64,000 bases of DNA from Scytonema tolypothrichoides VB-61278 (GCF_000828085.3 NZ_JXCA02000022.1:120056-184055); one strand, 5' to 3'; shown: positions 1 through 8,540, counted from the first letter of the stretch. Numbers and translations: made by a program. Notes: generated from the sequence alone by a model not told the origin.

Positions 1-1
1 T

Positions 2-130
2 ATAACTTTCCAAATCCCGGAACACGAAAAAGATATCTTGCTTGAGTACTGTGAGCAAGAAGACAGAACTCAATCTGACGTACTAACAGAGCTAGTACGT
101 TCACTAAAGAAAAAGCTTGGCGGGAAATGA
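2..130 (+). CDS. C-terminal part of a ribbon-helix-helix (CopG-like) protein, 5' end outside window
   Basis: An open frame enters from the left edge and stops at TGA 128-130, giving 42 residues that include EHEKDILLEYCEQEDRTQSD and the tail LTELVRSLKKKLGGK. The pattern of a short strand (ITFQIP), then two amphipathic helices separated by a polar turn with a T-x-S-D motif, is that of MetJ/Arc/CopG DNA-binding proteins. Such proteins in cyanobacteria are often antitoxins or small regulators beside mobile elements. What lies upstream is not visible, so no partner can be named. The frame and the helix pattern are seen; the family is inferred from that pattern. Confidence 0.55.
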   Translation: MTFQIPEHEKDILLEYCEQEDRTQSDVLTELVRSLKKKLGGK

Positions 131-141
131 ATTTCCCCAAC

Positions 142-385
142 GGGGGTCTTACACGTAAAAAAATTGGGTCGGGGGTCTAACACGAAAAAATCTGGCAGCC
201 TTAATAAGAACGAGTACCCGACTTCGACCACTAATAAACAAGACGTTCAGCGAAGCCTGCCGTTAGGCATAGGCTGCCAGATTTTTAGGGGACAATGCGT
301 CGGCAGCCTTATTGCAACGAGTACGCGTCTTGCTTGACAGATCAACAGACAAAGGCTGCCCAATTTTTTAGGGGACAATGCGTCG
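142..385. repeat. Two tandem copies of a hairpin-forming repeat, preceded by a short direct repeat
   Basis: GGGGGTCTTACACG (from 142) recurs as GGGGGTCTAACACG (from 171). Next comes a perfect 16-base inverted repeat, arms 186-201 and 271-286 (AAAAATCTGGCAGCCT and its complement). A second unit has arms 302-310 and 352-360 (GGCAGCCTT). Each unit ends in the same 21-base tail beginning TTTTTAGGGGACAATG (282-302 and 365-385), and both carry ACGAGTAC shortly after the left arm. The unit period is about 83-110 bases. No coding frame explains it. It could be a MITE-like element or a transcribed structured RNA. Confidence 0.7.
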
Positions 386-824
386 TCGTCTTTCATCCCC
401 GGTCTAAAGAACAGAGTTCGGCACATAGTGCCTGCTCCTGGGGGGCTTTCAGTCTCCCGCGCGAATCACCGTAAGGGATGGAGAAACAAGGAGAAGACAC
501 TTGCGTGCAGAGGTTTCCTGCGACGCAAGCAAAGTGTCCATCAACAACAGAAGACTATTGACTGAAGACAAGACTGTAGCAGTGAAGTAGACGTTTGCAG
601 CCATTTTAAGCTAAAGTTGTAATGAGTTCATTTTATATTTAGAGCGTGGCAACGTTAAGGTTAACTAGCAAAAAAGTCTTCACCCCCTTAGTGATTTCCG
701 CACCCGTCAACAGCAAAAACACCGGCAAAGCGGAGCTGACAGGGTGCAAAATGTTGGATATACAAAATAACAAATAAACACTTCAATAGGGAAAATTAAC
801 CCATCAGTTAATAAACTTTAAAAT
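386..824. other. Spacer upstream of the Fur-family gene with possible structured leader
   Basis: No gene is seen. A long imperfect hairpin has arms around 496-510 and 517-538 (GACACTT/AAGTGTC with GCGT/ACGC and GCAG/CTGC inside). A second imperfect inverted repeat (GCACCC ... GGGTGC, 700-747) lies 78 bases before the next start codon. The GC-rich tract 412-490 could fold, but I could not match it to a known riboswitch or RNA family. Confidence 0.3.
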
Positions 825-1274
825 ATGCAAAAGCAAACAATATCAACAAAACCTATTCGTTCACTGGAAGATGCTCTTGAGGTGTGCCAAGTCTTGGGTA
901 TGCGCGTGAGTCGTCAGCGTCGTTTTATTCTAGAGTTACTTTGGGAAGCAAGAGAGCATCTTTCTGCCAGAGAGATTTATGATCGCCTGAATCACGAAGG
1001 CAAAGAGATTGGACATACTTCTGTTTATCAAAATTTAGAAGCGTTATCCAGCCAAGGTATTATTGAATGTATTGAACGCTGTGATGGACGTTTATACGGC
1101 AATATTAGTGATTCCCACAGTCATGTTAACTGTTTGGATACAAATCAAATCTTGGATGTTCATGTAGAACTACCAGAAGAATTTATCCGCCAAATTGAAG
1201 AACAAACAGGAGTGCGGATTACTGAGTATAGTATTAACTTCTATGGTTACCGGAACTCGCAAGAGAGCAAATGA
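825..1274 (+). CDS. Fur-family transcriptional regulator, FurC/PerR-like type
   Basis: A 149-residue metal- or peroxide-responsive repressor of the Fur superfamily. The winged helix spans roughly residues 20-95, with the recognition segment GHTSVYQNLEALSSQGII. The dimerisation part follows, with SHSHVNCLD in place of the usual HHDHLxCxxC. Only one cysteine remains there, and no second CxxC is found near the C-terminus, so the structural zinc site of typical Fur/Zur proteins is absent. The whole protein resembles my memory of the FurC (PerR) paralogue of Anabaena, which regulates oxidative-stress genes; that assignment is from recall. It stands alone, 198 bases before the next gene. The ATG at 825 has only a weak ribosome-binding site. 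Confidence 0.85.
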   Translation: MQKQTISTKPIRSLEDALEVCQVLGMRVSRQRRFILELLWEAREHLSAREIYDRLNHEGKEIGHTSVYQNLEALSSQGIIECIERCDGRLYGNISDSHSHVNCLDTNQILDVHVELPEEFIRQIEEQTGVRITEYSINFYGYRNSQESK

Positions 1275-1339
1275 CGGTTGAAGCCTGAGTTGCGCCCAAG
1301 TGCAACCACTACCTGTTACTGATTACCATATTCACAACC

Positions 1340-1390
1340 GTTTCACCATCCGCACTTTCAATGACTCCAGAAGGGAGTGCATTGTGAAAC
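1340..1390. repeat. Nested inverted repeat between the Fur gene and the receiver gene
   Basis: Outer arms GTTTCAC (1340-1346) and GTGAAAC (1384-1390) enclose inner arms ACTCC/GGAGT around an AGAAG loop. There is no T-run after it, so it is not a clear intrinsic terminator; it may be an operator or a folded spacer. Confidence 0.35.
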
Positions 1391-1472
1391 AGTTTCAACC
1401 AAAGAAACTAGGCTAATTTCTCAAGCTTATTTACGACTAAAGTAAAAAAAGCTTGCGTTTTTTAAGCGGATT

Positions 1473-3272
1473 ATGAGCGATCGCCCTTTCAAACTATTGT
1501 TAATAGATCACGACCCCATCTTCCGACTGGGGCTAAAAGTGGCTTTGGAAGAATTCTCCAATTTACAGGTGGTATCGGAAGCAGAAACAGACACTGCTGC
1601 ATTGCAGATTTTAGCCAAACTTGCACAAGAAGACCCCAACCAGGTCAATTTGGTCATTTTGGAATTGGGGAATTCTCGCTTACTTTCTAGCCAACAACTG
1701 GGTTTACAACTCTGTCGCCATTTAAAAACCCAGTACCCAAACCTCCCATTATTACTTTTGAGTTCTGTCCAAGAACAAGGACTGCTTCTAGCAGCAAAAG
1801 CCGCTGGGGTCGATGGTTACTGTCCCAAAGGAACTCCTGTTTCTGAACTAGTCACCATTATGCACGATGTGGTGGCAGGTGGCGAATGCTGGGATAGGTC
1901 GATAGGAAAACAGAACACGAAGATTTACAGAGGCGAGAATCTGGGGTATGCTCTTGAAAACCTCACGTCTTCTGAACTTCCTTTTGCTCAGTTACGGAAA
2001 CATCTACGCTTATCAGGAATTGGGTACATTAACGTCACTTTGTGTGAAGTGACAGCACAATTACAAGTCCCCGGATTACCATTATTAGACCGGGCAGTGT
2101 TAGCTGGGCAAAGACGAGAATTGCTAGCAGCGCGTTGGCTGTTGAATCGATTATTAGCTTCATCACTGGAAAGGCGACAGGAGATACAGTCGCATTTACG
2201 TAATGTTTCTACAAGGAATAATTTCGCATCTGTACAGTTACAGCCTCCGACAAATTCTCTCCCGAGTACTTTTGTTTCCAAATTTGATTCAGCACAGAAG
2301 TTGCTGAGTCCTAGATCATTACAAGCGGCATTATTTGCATCCTGTATTACCAAACTTCAGCTTCCTTTACAAAATGTGACATCTACTCCTTTAGAAATTG
2401 ATATTTTACGTGAAGAAAAAAAACGTGATTTACTTTATTTGATTTTACAAAAAGTTGCGGATGTTCTTGATGAAATGCGTCCTTCTGTGGTATCCAAAAG
2501 CCAATTATATGAATTAAGAGGTACTGTATTAGTTGATATATGGCAATCCGCCACTACTAACTTTTTTGGCAAATTTTCTCGGGTGCGAGTAGACAATGAT
2601 AATTTAGAAATCGTGACTTTTCTTTTGCAAGATGCTACTGTGGTGCAAACAGAAATTCTCAACAAAATTCCTCTGGTTGAGGAGTTATTTTCTTATCTTC
2701 TATTTCAAAGAAGTTTGCAAATTGATAATACTTCCTATTCAGCTAGTAGCTTGGAAGCAAAAGAGTATGCAGAAAATATTCTAGAGAATTTACTGATTCA
2801 GATAGCCAATGGTGTTATGCAACCGTTGCTTAATTCTTTAGCAGACCTAGAAGAAATCAAGCAAAGTTTTTATGATCGTCAATTAATTTCAACACGAGAA
2901 ATAGAACGATTTAGAAATAATTTATCCTGGAAATATCGCCTCAGAAATTATGTAAATGAACCGAAAGAAATTTTTGAAAGCCGTTATGAGCTATTTGTAT
3001 TTGCGCCTCGCGGTATTGCTACAACTTCCATTTATGCCCCGCGTGGACAAGAGTTAATGCGACTTTCTGGTATTCCGTTAGCTGTCACTTTAGCAATAGA
3101 ATTTCGTGATGCGATCGCTCCTCGTATACAATCACTATTATCCTTGTTTGGGAACGGTGTTGTCTTTGTTCTCACGCAAGTGATTGGTCGTGGTATAGGT
3201 TTGATTGGTCGTGGTATTCTTCAAGGAATTGGAAGTGTTTCTTTAACGGAAAGGAAGAATAAAAAGTTATGA
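1473..3272 (+). CDS. Response-regulator receiver domain fused to DUF3685 (Ycf55-like)
   Basis: A 599-residue protein. Residues about 6-125 form a receiver-like domain: KLLLIDHDPIFRLGLKVAL supplies the acidic pocket, and LSSVQEQG and GVDGYCPKGTP match the conserved threonine/serine and lysine regions. The usual phospho-acceptor region reads VILELGNS, so the aspartate seems replaced by glutamate, which suggests a receiver that is not phosphorylated in the normal way. The remaining 450 residues match the cyanobacterial DUF3685/Ycf55 family, ending in the conserved APRG...YAPRGQELMRLSGIPL region and a glycine-rich hydrophobic tail (VIGRGIGLIGRGILQGIG). Function is unknown; a Ycf55 counterpart exists in red-algal plastids. 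It converges with the glycosyltransferase at 3427. Confidence 0.85.
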   Translation: MSDRPFKLLLIDHDPIFRLGLKVALEEFSNLQVVSEAETDTAALQILAKLAQEDPNQVNLVILELGNSRLLSSQQLGLQLCRHLKTQYPNLPLLLLSSVQEQGLLLAAKAAGVDGYCPKGTPVSELVTIMHDVVAGGECWDRSIGKQNTKIYRGENLGYALENLTSSELPFAQLRKHLRLSGIGYINVTLCEVTAQLQVPGLPLLDRAVLAGQRRELLAARWLLNRLLASSLERRQEIQSHLRNVSTRNNFASVQLQPPTNSLPSTFVSKFDSAQKLLSPRSLQAALFASCITKLQLPLQNVTSTPLEIDILREEKKRDLLYLILQKVADVLDEMRPSVVSKSQLYELRGTVLVDIWQSATTNFFGKFSRVRVDNDNLEIVTFLLQDATVVQTEILNKIPLVEELFSYLLFQRSLQIDNTSYSASSLEAKEYAENILENLLIQIANGVMQPLLNSLADLEEIKQSFYDRQLISTREIERFRNNLSWKYRLRNYVNEPKEIFESRYELFVFAPRGIATTSIYAPRGQELMRLSGIPLAVTLAIEFRDAIAPRIQSLLSLFGNGVVFVLTQVIGRGIGLIGRGILQGIGSVSLTERKNKKL

Positions 3273-3426
3273 TTTGGATATCAGTCTTTCAAGCCACAGA
3301 TGCACGCAGAGAAATTATCTGTGTTCATCTGCGGTTGAATTTCCATCAAGTTAACTTTTGCAAAAGAGTAAATCTGTACAAACGGACTTTGTTTGTATAG
3401 TTACTTTCAGAAAACTTGAGCTATGC

Positions 3427-4323
3427 TTAATCAGCGGAAGTTGATACTAACTGCGTAGCTTGACTCCTAGACACTTCTGCATCCAAGTTATCCAACTTGG
3501 GTGTTGGGATATGCTTCATTTCCCAAACTTTTAGCAGAATTAGGTATTCGTAGAAAGCTTGCAACGTACACCAAGCAAATCCAGCGCGTCCGTCTAAGCA
3601 GCCACCTAAGATAAAATACATATACAAAAAACGTATGATTGGTCTGGCTGGTAAACGCAAGGACAAATTTTTTAAGGCGCGGCGTCGTTCGACTTCTGAC
3701 TTCCCAAAAAATAGATCTTTCCAGCTAACTGTTCCATTTTCTAACTGATAAAGAGTTTCTCTGGCTTCATCTGTGGAGTAACGGTTGTGCTTATCTATCC
3801 AGCGGCTGAACCCTTTGCCAGAAGTATAATGAGGGTATGTTTCTTTCAAAAAACCTGTTGGACCGTCACAAACTTCTCGTTCTGTGTGACCATAATCTGT
3901 AAACCAGACTTTACCGTGACGGAAAAGGCGCAGTTGGTAACGGGGATACTGGGTACTGCGGCGAATCCAAGAATTCATGAACATCACGCGTTCAGCGGCG
4001 TAGTAACCGATGTAATCTGGATTACGACTTGCTTTTTGGCATTCCGCGAACAGTTCTGGTGTCATGCGTTCGTCAGCTTCTAGAATATAAACCCATTCAT
4101 GTTTGGGAGATATATTTTCTAGCATCCAGGTACGTTGACGACCGTGGCTTTCAAAAGCGTGCTGAACTACACGAACTGGATAGCGGCTGGCGATTTCGAC
4201 GGTGCGATCGCTACTGCATGAGTCTACAACAATAATATCATCCGATAGCATCGCCGATTCAATACAAGCGGCGATATCTATTTCTTCGTTATAAGTCAAA
4301 ATGTAAATTGAAAACATTTCCAA
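3427..4323 (-). CDS. Family 2 glycosyltransferase (WaaE-like), hps cluster, possibly HpsE
   Basis: A 298-residue GT-A type glycosyltransferase. The nucleotide-sugar fold starts at once with FSIYILTYNEEIDIAACIES, followed by DDIIVVDSCSSDRT. The metal-binding DxD position reads LEADER. The C-terminal half contains the basic, membrane-associated stretch typical of WaaE/KdtX-like proteins. It probably adds a sugar to a polysaccharide precursor at the inner face of the plasma membrane. It is the last gene of the minus-strand hps region, 153 bases after HpsJ. In Nostoc punctiforme, GT2 genes (hpsE-G) accompany hpsA-D, so an HpsE role is plausible but is inferred from context. Acceptor and sugar cannot be told from sequence. 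Confidence 0.85.
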   Translation of the reverse strand: MEMFSIYILTYNEEIDIAACIESAMLSDDIIVVDSCSSDRTVEIASRYPVRVVQHAFESHGRQRTWMLENISPKHEWVYILEADERMTPELFAECQKASRNPDYIGYYAAERVMFMNSWIRRSTQYPRYQLRLFRHGKVWFTDYGHTEREVCDGPTGFLKETYPHYTSGKGFSRWIDKHNRYSTDEARETLYQLENGTVSWKDLFFGKSEVERRRALKNLSLRLPARPIIRFLYMYFILGGCLDGRAGFAWCTLQAFYEYLILLKVWEMKHIPTPKLDNLDAEVSRSQATQLVSTSAD

Positions 4324-4476
4324 TGTTAATCATATGGCTTCTCTGGTGGGAAATTATACTTTTTTCTGGTGAATATATGCAAGCTCACCAAGATAATTTT
4401 CATGAATAATTCGCAAACATGACAGTATAAGGCAATAAGAAGGTCTTATGCTTCATACTGCCCTCAAAATTATGGA

Positions 4477-5313
4477 CTAGCGTGCAGGTATTTTGCGTTT
4501 ACCACCTTGGAGAGCATTCATACCTTTTAATCCTGACCAGCCGATAATAATGTAAGCAATAGACAATAACAAACTGCCTATAACAATTCTCAAACCGGGC
4601 TTCCAATTGTCTTCAGCTTGTTTTATCAGTTCGTCCCGTTGAGCGCGAATTTGGCCTAGTCTTTGAGTTGCAAGTTGCTTTGGATCACTTTGTTGGGCTA
4701 TGAATTTGTCAAGTTCTTGAGGATTTGCTTTGAACTTCTGGAGCAAATCTTTTGTAGCTTGGGGAATATTGGGGTTATTCAGTGCTTGCTTATAACGCTG
4801 CTCATCTTGAACGAGTTCAGTGTATTGTGTTTTGACTTGGGCTTTTTGCTTTTCTACAGCTGCTTTGACTTGATCGTTACCCAATTGAGCTTGCACTTGG
4901 TTAAGCTGAGTATTCAATTGGTTTTCTGCTAGTTGTGCATTCTTGGTGATTTGATCCACTGCTTGAGTTCTTTGATGAATGATATTCATAGCATGGACAG
5001 GAGCAATAATCAAAAAGAGTAACCCCAAGATGCTTGAGATGACCAGAGCTGGCATTTTCAAGTCTATGGACACAGGTTGAGTGCCATCATCAAAACTGTC
5101 AATCCAATAGCCAGTAAACAGCATACCCAATCCTACCAATGGCACAACTCCTCGATCAACCAAACTTGCTGCCCATCTGAGTTGCAACAGCTTATCGGTT
5201 GGGCTGAAGTCAAGGCTTATAATCACAAAATCAATCAAAAAGGATAATATTAGAATTATCCCTATTACTTTGAGTGTGCGGGCTGCGATCGCAGCAGCAA
5301 AACGGTTATTCAT
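4477..5313 (-). CDS. hpsJ: HpsJ-family membrane protein with long periplasmic coiled coil
   Basis: A 278-residue protein. Residues about 13-35 form a membrane segment, two more lie near 55-70 and 88-110 (LVISSILGLLFLIIAPVHAM), then a polar glutamine-rich coiled coil runs from about 115 to 240. A last membrane segment (IVIGSLLLSIAYIIIGWSGL) precedes a basic tail. This layout is that of the cyanobacterial HpsJ family, required for hormogonium polysaccharide and gliding in Nostoc. The exact biochemical job is unknown; tethering of the secretion or polymerisation machinery is possible. Its 333-base upstream spacer suggests its own promoter. Confidence 0.75.
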   Translation of the reverse strand: MNNRFAAAIAARTLKVIGIILILSFLIDFVIISLDFSPTDKLLQLRWAASLVDRGVVPLVGLGMLFTGYWIDSFDDGTQPVSIDLKMPALVISSILGLLFLIIAPVHAMNIIHQRTQAVDQITKNAQLAENQLNTQLNQVQAQLGNDQVKAAVEKQKAQVKTQYTELVQDEQRYKQALNNPNIPQATKDLLQKFKANPQELDKFIAQQSDPKQLATQRLGQIRAQRDELIKQAEDNWKPGLRIVIGSLLLSIAYIIIGWSGLKGMNALQGGKRKIPAR

Positions 5314-5646
5314 AAGTTTTTCGTCTTGTAGTTGACTGAAGTGAATATTTTATATAAAGGTACTGGAATATTCTTCCTATGACGTTACCTATTGTTTCTG
5401 TTTGAGAGATTCTTTTTTTGGTGATATACTTTTTACCCTTTGATGTTAGCCACACCACGGTAGCATCTCGATTCTAGGTTGTCTTCAGAAAAACCCCTGT
5501 GTTAAAAAATACTATAAAAAACATCGACACGCTTAATACCTGTAGTAAATATTCCATTATAGAGGTTAAGTAGGATACATTTTTATGATGTGATGAGTAG
5601 GTGTAAGGGGAAAAATCACTACACCACGAAAGTACAACAAACCAGT
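5314..5646. other. Spacer between HpsJ and the TIGR04282 transferase genes
   Basis: AT-rich. No gene, palindrome or terminator that I trust is seen; it probably holds the promoter of the HpsJ gene. A short minus-strand open frame here (5474-5677) has no recognisable feature. Confidence 0.4.
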
Positions 5647-6309
5647 TTAGTGCGTAAGTCTGAGAATCTCTTCCCAAATTGGCAAATCCTCTGGGCGATC
5701 AATATCAGCCAAGTGAGGTAAGTTAGTGACTGATAAATTAAGCATCTGAGCAATACTTATAGTCTGATGCAACACTTGAGAGGTTCCCCAGTCTATATTG
5801 ATAAATAATTCTGGCATAGGACGCTGCAAACCAATTAAATAATAGCCACCATCTACGGCAGGACCAAGGACAAGGTCACATTCCTGAAGTTGTGCAAAAG
5901 CTTCTGCTAAAATCTGGTTATTCACACCAGGGCAGTCAGTACCGATAGTCACGACTTTTTCTGCACCTGATTCAAAGGCATTCAAAAAAGATTGCGTCAT
6001 CCGTAAACCCAAATCTCCCTCTCCTTGAGGTTGGTAAACCAAGTCATATCCTAGCCACTCTTGCATAAGTTGCAAATTACCACCTGCAAACCGCACTTCA
6101 AAAGATATGACAGAAGTCTTTTGCAACTGTTTGACCTGAGATAGTGTGTGTTCCGTCATTTGACGCTGAAGATTTGCCGCGCCTTCAGTTCCCAAAGCAG
6201 GTATCAGTCGAGTTTTTGTCTTCCCTGGTTCTGGATAGCGAGTGAAAATTATCAGATGTTGTTTTGCTGTTTTTGGTAGATTTAGCACGAGATGTCTTAT
6301 TGAAATCAA
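5647..6309 (-). CDS. TIGR04282/DUF2064 glycosyltransferase-like protein
   Basis: A 220-residue protein of the TIGR04282 (arsA-like, DUF2064) group of A-type nucleotidyl/glycosyl transferases. It has the nucleotide-binding start IIFTRYPEPGKTKTRLIPAL, the acidic motif GTDCPGV and the product-site region LGPAVDGGYYLIGL with its DGGYY signature. Its start lies 11 bases after hpsD, so it is probably co-transcribed with hpsB-C-D. Members often sit with a GT2 gene in sugar or carotenoid-glycoside pathways; the substrate here is unknown. The position suggests a part in making the hps polysaccharide. Confidence 0.8.
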   Translation of the reverse strand: MISIRHLVLNLPKTAKQHLIIFTRYPEPGKTKTRLIPALGTEGAANLQRQMTEHTLSQVKQLQKTSVISFEVRFAGGNLQLMQEWLGYDLVYQPQGEGDLGLRMTQSFLNAFESGAEKVVTIGTDCPGVNNQILAEAFAQLQECDLVLGPAVDGGYYLIGLQRPMPELFINIDWGTSQVLHQTISIAQMLNLSVTNLPHLADIDRPEDLPIWEEILRLTH

Positions 6310-6320
6310 TTAAAAATATA

Positions 6321-6872
6321 TTAATAGCAATACTTATTTTCGTCAGGTTGATCGTGTTCTTTTCCCGTTCGCATTGCACCTAAAATCGTAGAAATATAGA
6401 CGCAACGCTTAGCTTTTCCACCAGACTTAGTAGATAAAGTTATTCGTCCCAACGGTGGTTTCCTAATATTACCTCTTTCATCAAATTGGATTTGCCCAAC
6501 ACCATTTGACTGTTGTAAAGTTGTTTCCGCATCCAACCGCACATTAGGATCTAAATTATTCCAGATAGCGTCAGCTGGGTTTTTTGTGGCAAGATGAACT
6601 GCCCATTGCACAATATTGTTTTGTTTCCGAAAACTAACTTGCCAAGTTAATTTATTTTTGGTAGCTTGGCTTTGAGCTTGGCGTATAGCAAGATAAACTT
6701 CGTTTTGGGCAGTGTTGAGACGCTGAATATCAACAAAAGCTAGCCAACTTGGAACTGTTATAACAGCTAAGATACCAATTACAACAATACTTACTAAAAG
6801 TTCTAGTAGCGTGAAGCCATTGTTAGAACAATTATGTTTATAATTTAACTTATTTAGCAGATAATAATCCAT
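6321..6872 (-). CDS. hpsD: HpsD, pseudopilin of the hormogonium polysaccharide system
   Basis: A type IV pilin-like minor pseudopilin. After a short basic leader comes the prepilin-peptidase site and hydrophobic helix NGFTLLELLVSIVVIGILAV, with Gly at -1, Phe at +1 and Glu at +5. Behind it is a GspH/FimT-like globular domain. I start at the ATG at 6872 (MDYYLLNK) because it puts the pilin cleavage site about 18 residues in; a longer frame begins at 6923. The chosen start overlaps the end of hpsC by 23 bases. In Nostoc, hpsABCD are needed for motility and polysaccharide. It probably builds a pilus-like structure together with HpsB and HpsC. Confidence 0.78.
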   Translation of the reverse strand: MDYYLLNKLNYKHNCSNNGFTLLELLVSIVVIGILAVITVPSWLAFVDIQRLNTAQNEVYLAIRQAQSQATKNKLTWQVSFRKQNNIVQWAVHLATKNPADAIWNNLDPNVRLDAETTLQQSNGVGQIQFDERGNIRKPPLGRITLSTKSGGKAKRCVYISTILGAMRTGKEHDQPDENKYCY

Positions 6873-7782
6873 TGCCTTGGACTCGTATACTTGCCTGAGG
6901 AAAATATGTTTTATGACTTTCATTGAAATCTATATTATTCTTTTGAAGACGAGCGAGGGCATTACCACGTAAATAAACTTCTGCTACGGTATTTTCTGAG
7001 TCTACACAAACGTAAAAGCCTCGTGTTCTAACATTTTTAGTGGCAACAGCATCTCCAGTGCCAGAAAATTGTGGCACCTGTTGACCGATTGTGCAATTAG
7101 GAGGTGCTGGATTGGTATGATCATTTATCGTAGTTTGATCCATGTAATCAACTAAAGGTACAATATTTTGTGTATAGTCTTCGCTCTTTTTTGTCCATTG
7201 ATTCATCTTAATTTTAAGATTGCCTAACCCTTGCATATTAAACATCTGAAAACCTTTGTCTCGGGTTTCCTCTTTCTCAGTTTCTGTAGCTCCATAGCCA
7301 TCTTTAATTTGAAATCTACCGATTCGAGCAGCATAAGACCATGTAGAGTCATTATCTTGAATCAAATAATAAGCAACTAAAGAGTAAACAAAAAAATCTC
7401 CTTTTTGTGTAGCATAAGGTTCTTTGGAAATAGACTCCCGCTTCCAAAAGACAAGAACAGGGAAGTAATTATTTTTATAACCATACCTTCGTAGTTGCTT
7501 TCTAATGATATTAATACCATCAGCATCATATATATAGACTGACTGCTGTAAATCCCGTGCAATATAATCAAGTGCTGCTTTGATTTCTTGCTCAGTGTTC
7601 GCCTTTGCTTGTTCCTGTCGTTCAGTTGTGATAATATTCATCATGAATCCCAGCAAAGGTGTGATAACAAGAGTCGCGATGACGATTCCTAGTAGCAACT
7701 CAACTAGGGTAAAGCCATCACATTTCTGTTTCAGCCTAAAGAGTTTTATTTGCTTAAGGAAAAGCAATTTGAGTGGATTCAT
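6850..7782 (-). CDS. hpsC: HpsC, PilW-like pseudopilin of the hormogonium polysaccharide system
   Basis: A 310-residue pilin-like protein. Basic leader MNPLKLLFLKQIKLFRLKQK, then the processing site and helix DGFTLVELLLGIVIATLVIT (Glu at +5). The long N-terminal helix continues as TTERQEQAKANTEQEIKAAL, as in PilW/GspJ-type minor pilins. The globular part of about 230 residues has two cysteines that could pair (PPNCTIG and FYVCVD). Eleven bases separate it from hpsB, and it overlaps hpsD, so the three genes form one transcription unit. Probably exported and assembled through the type IV pilus or general secretion machinery. Confidence 0.78.
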   Translation of the reverse strand: MNPLKLLFLKQIKLFRLKQKCDGFTLVELLLGIVIATLVITPLLGFMMNIITTERQEQAKANTEQEIKAALDYIARDLQQSVYIYDADGINIIRKQLRRYGYKNNYFPVLVFWKRESISKEPYATQKGDFFVYSLVAYYLIQDNDSTWSYAARIGRFQIKDGYGATETEKEETRDKGFQMFNMQGLGNLKIKMNQWTKKSEDYTQNIVPLVDYMDQTTINDHTNPAPPNCTIGQQVPQFSGTGDAVATKNVRTRGFYVCVDSENTVAEVYLRGNALARLQKNNIDFNESHKTYFPQASIRVQGNGLLSAK

Positions 7783-7793
7783 AATATTAAAGT

Positions 7794-8501
7794 TTAGCAG
7801 TTAGACTGAGGATTAGAATCACTAGCTGGAGGTTTGAGACGCCTACAGAAATCACTAAATGTCGTTACTTTATTTGAGATTTCTGTTGTCATTTCTACTA
7901 GAGGTGCTTGGATGGATATTAAAGCTGTCCCTTTAGCGAAAGTTTCTGCTTGTTTAATTCCTGGATCTTTCAATGCCTTCAATGTGATGCTAGGCTTATT
8001 GAAAGCATCTGCTCTGTAAACTCGTAACCCCAATCTATAGCCATTCTCGGGTTTATTGGAAGTTGGATTATACCCAAATCCCTGAACAATCATGTCTTTG
8101 AAATTATTAGTTGTACAACCTCCCGTGTCTCCATCGACGCAATATAACTGAGATGATGCGTTTGTAGGAGAGATTTCGCATAAGCCAGTTCCAGTTGTTG
8201 GACAAGTTAGAGTTCCAGAAGGTGCATCTGGTGAAGGTAAATTGGTAGTGTCTTCTGTACTTTTTGTTATGATGGGTGGGGATGGAATTGTGCTTGATTT
8301 AATGCCGTCAATATAGGTTTGAGCAGCGTTAGTTGCTAACTCAATACGCTTTGCTTGTAACCGTGTTGCGATAGATAGGATAATGACAGGTGCGATCGCC
8401 ACTAGTAAAATCCCAACAACAACGACTGCTACTAATGACTCGACAATAGTAAAACCTGACTGACTAGATAAAGATGCTTGTTGTTGTTTTTGGTGAATCA
8501 T
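7794..8501 (-). CDS. hpsB: HpsB, pseudopilin of the hormogonium polysaccharide system
   Basis: A 235-residue pilin-like protein. After 16 leader residues comes GFTIVESLVAVVVVGILLVA, with Gly -1, Phe +1 and Glu +5, the prepilin-peptidase signature. The C-terminal domain carries cysteine pairs (LTCPTTGTGLCEISP, YCVDGDTGGCTT). The order hpsA-hpsB-hpsC-hpsD matches Nostoc punctiforme, but here the upstream neighbour hpsA is separated by a decayed four-helix-bundle gene and heptamer repeats. HpsB-D may therefore have lost co-transcription with hpsA or gained another promoter. Confidence 0.78.
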   Translation of the reverse strand: MIHQKQQQASLSSQSGFTIVESLVAVVVVGILLVAIAPVIILSIATRLQAKRIELATNAAQTYIDGIKSSTIPSPPIITKSTEDTTNLPSPDAPSGTLTCPTTGTGLCEISPTNASSQLYCVDGDTGGCTTNNFKDMIVQGFGYNPTSNKPENGYRLGLRVYRADAFNKPSITLKALKDPGIKQAETFAKGTALISIQAPLVEMTTEISNKVTTFSDFCRRLKPPASDSNPQSNC

Positions 8502-8509
8502 AACATTAA

Positions 8510-8540
8510 CAGTTATCAGTTCTCAGTTATCAGTTATCAG
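8510..8540. repeat. Heptameric short tandem repeat (CAGTTAT type)
   Basis: Repeats of AGTTATC with one TCTCAGTT variant. It lies on one side of the dead four-helix-bundle gene; an inverted version lies on the other side at 8875. This class of short tandemly repeated repetitive sequence is characteristic of heterocystous cyanobacteria. Confidence 0.8.

Noticed and set aside
412-490. GC-rich tract before the Fur gene as a cobalamin, cyclic-di-AMP or other riboswitch
   Set aside because: The conserved core motifs of these classes were not found.
5474-5677. 67-codon minus-strand open frame after the TIGR04282 gene
   Set aside because: It overlaps the 3' end of the transferase, lacks family features and has biased composition; taken as chance.
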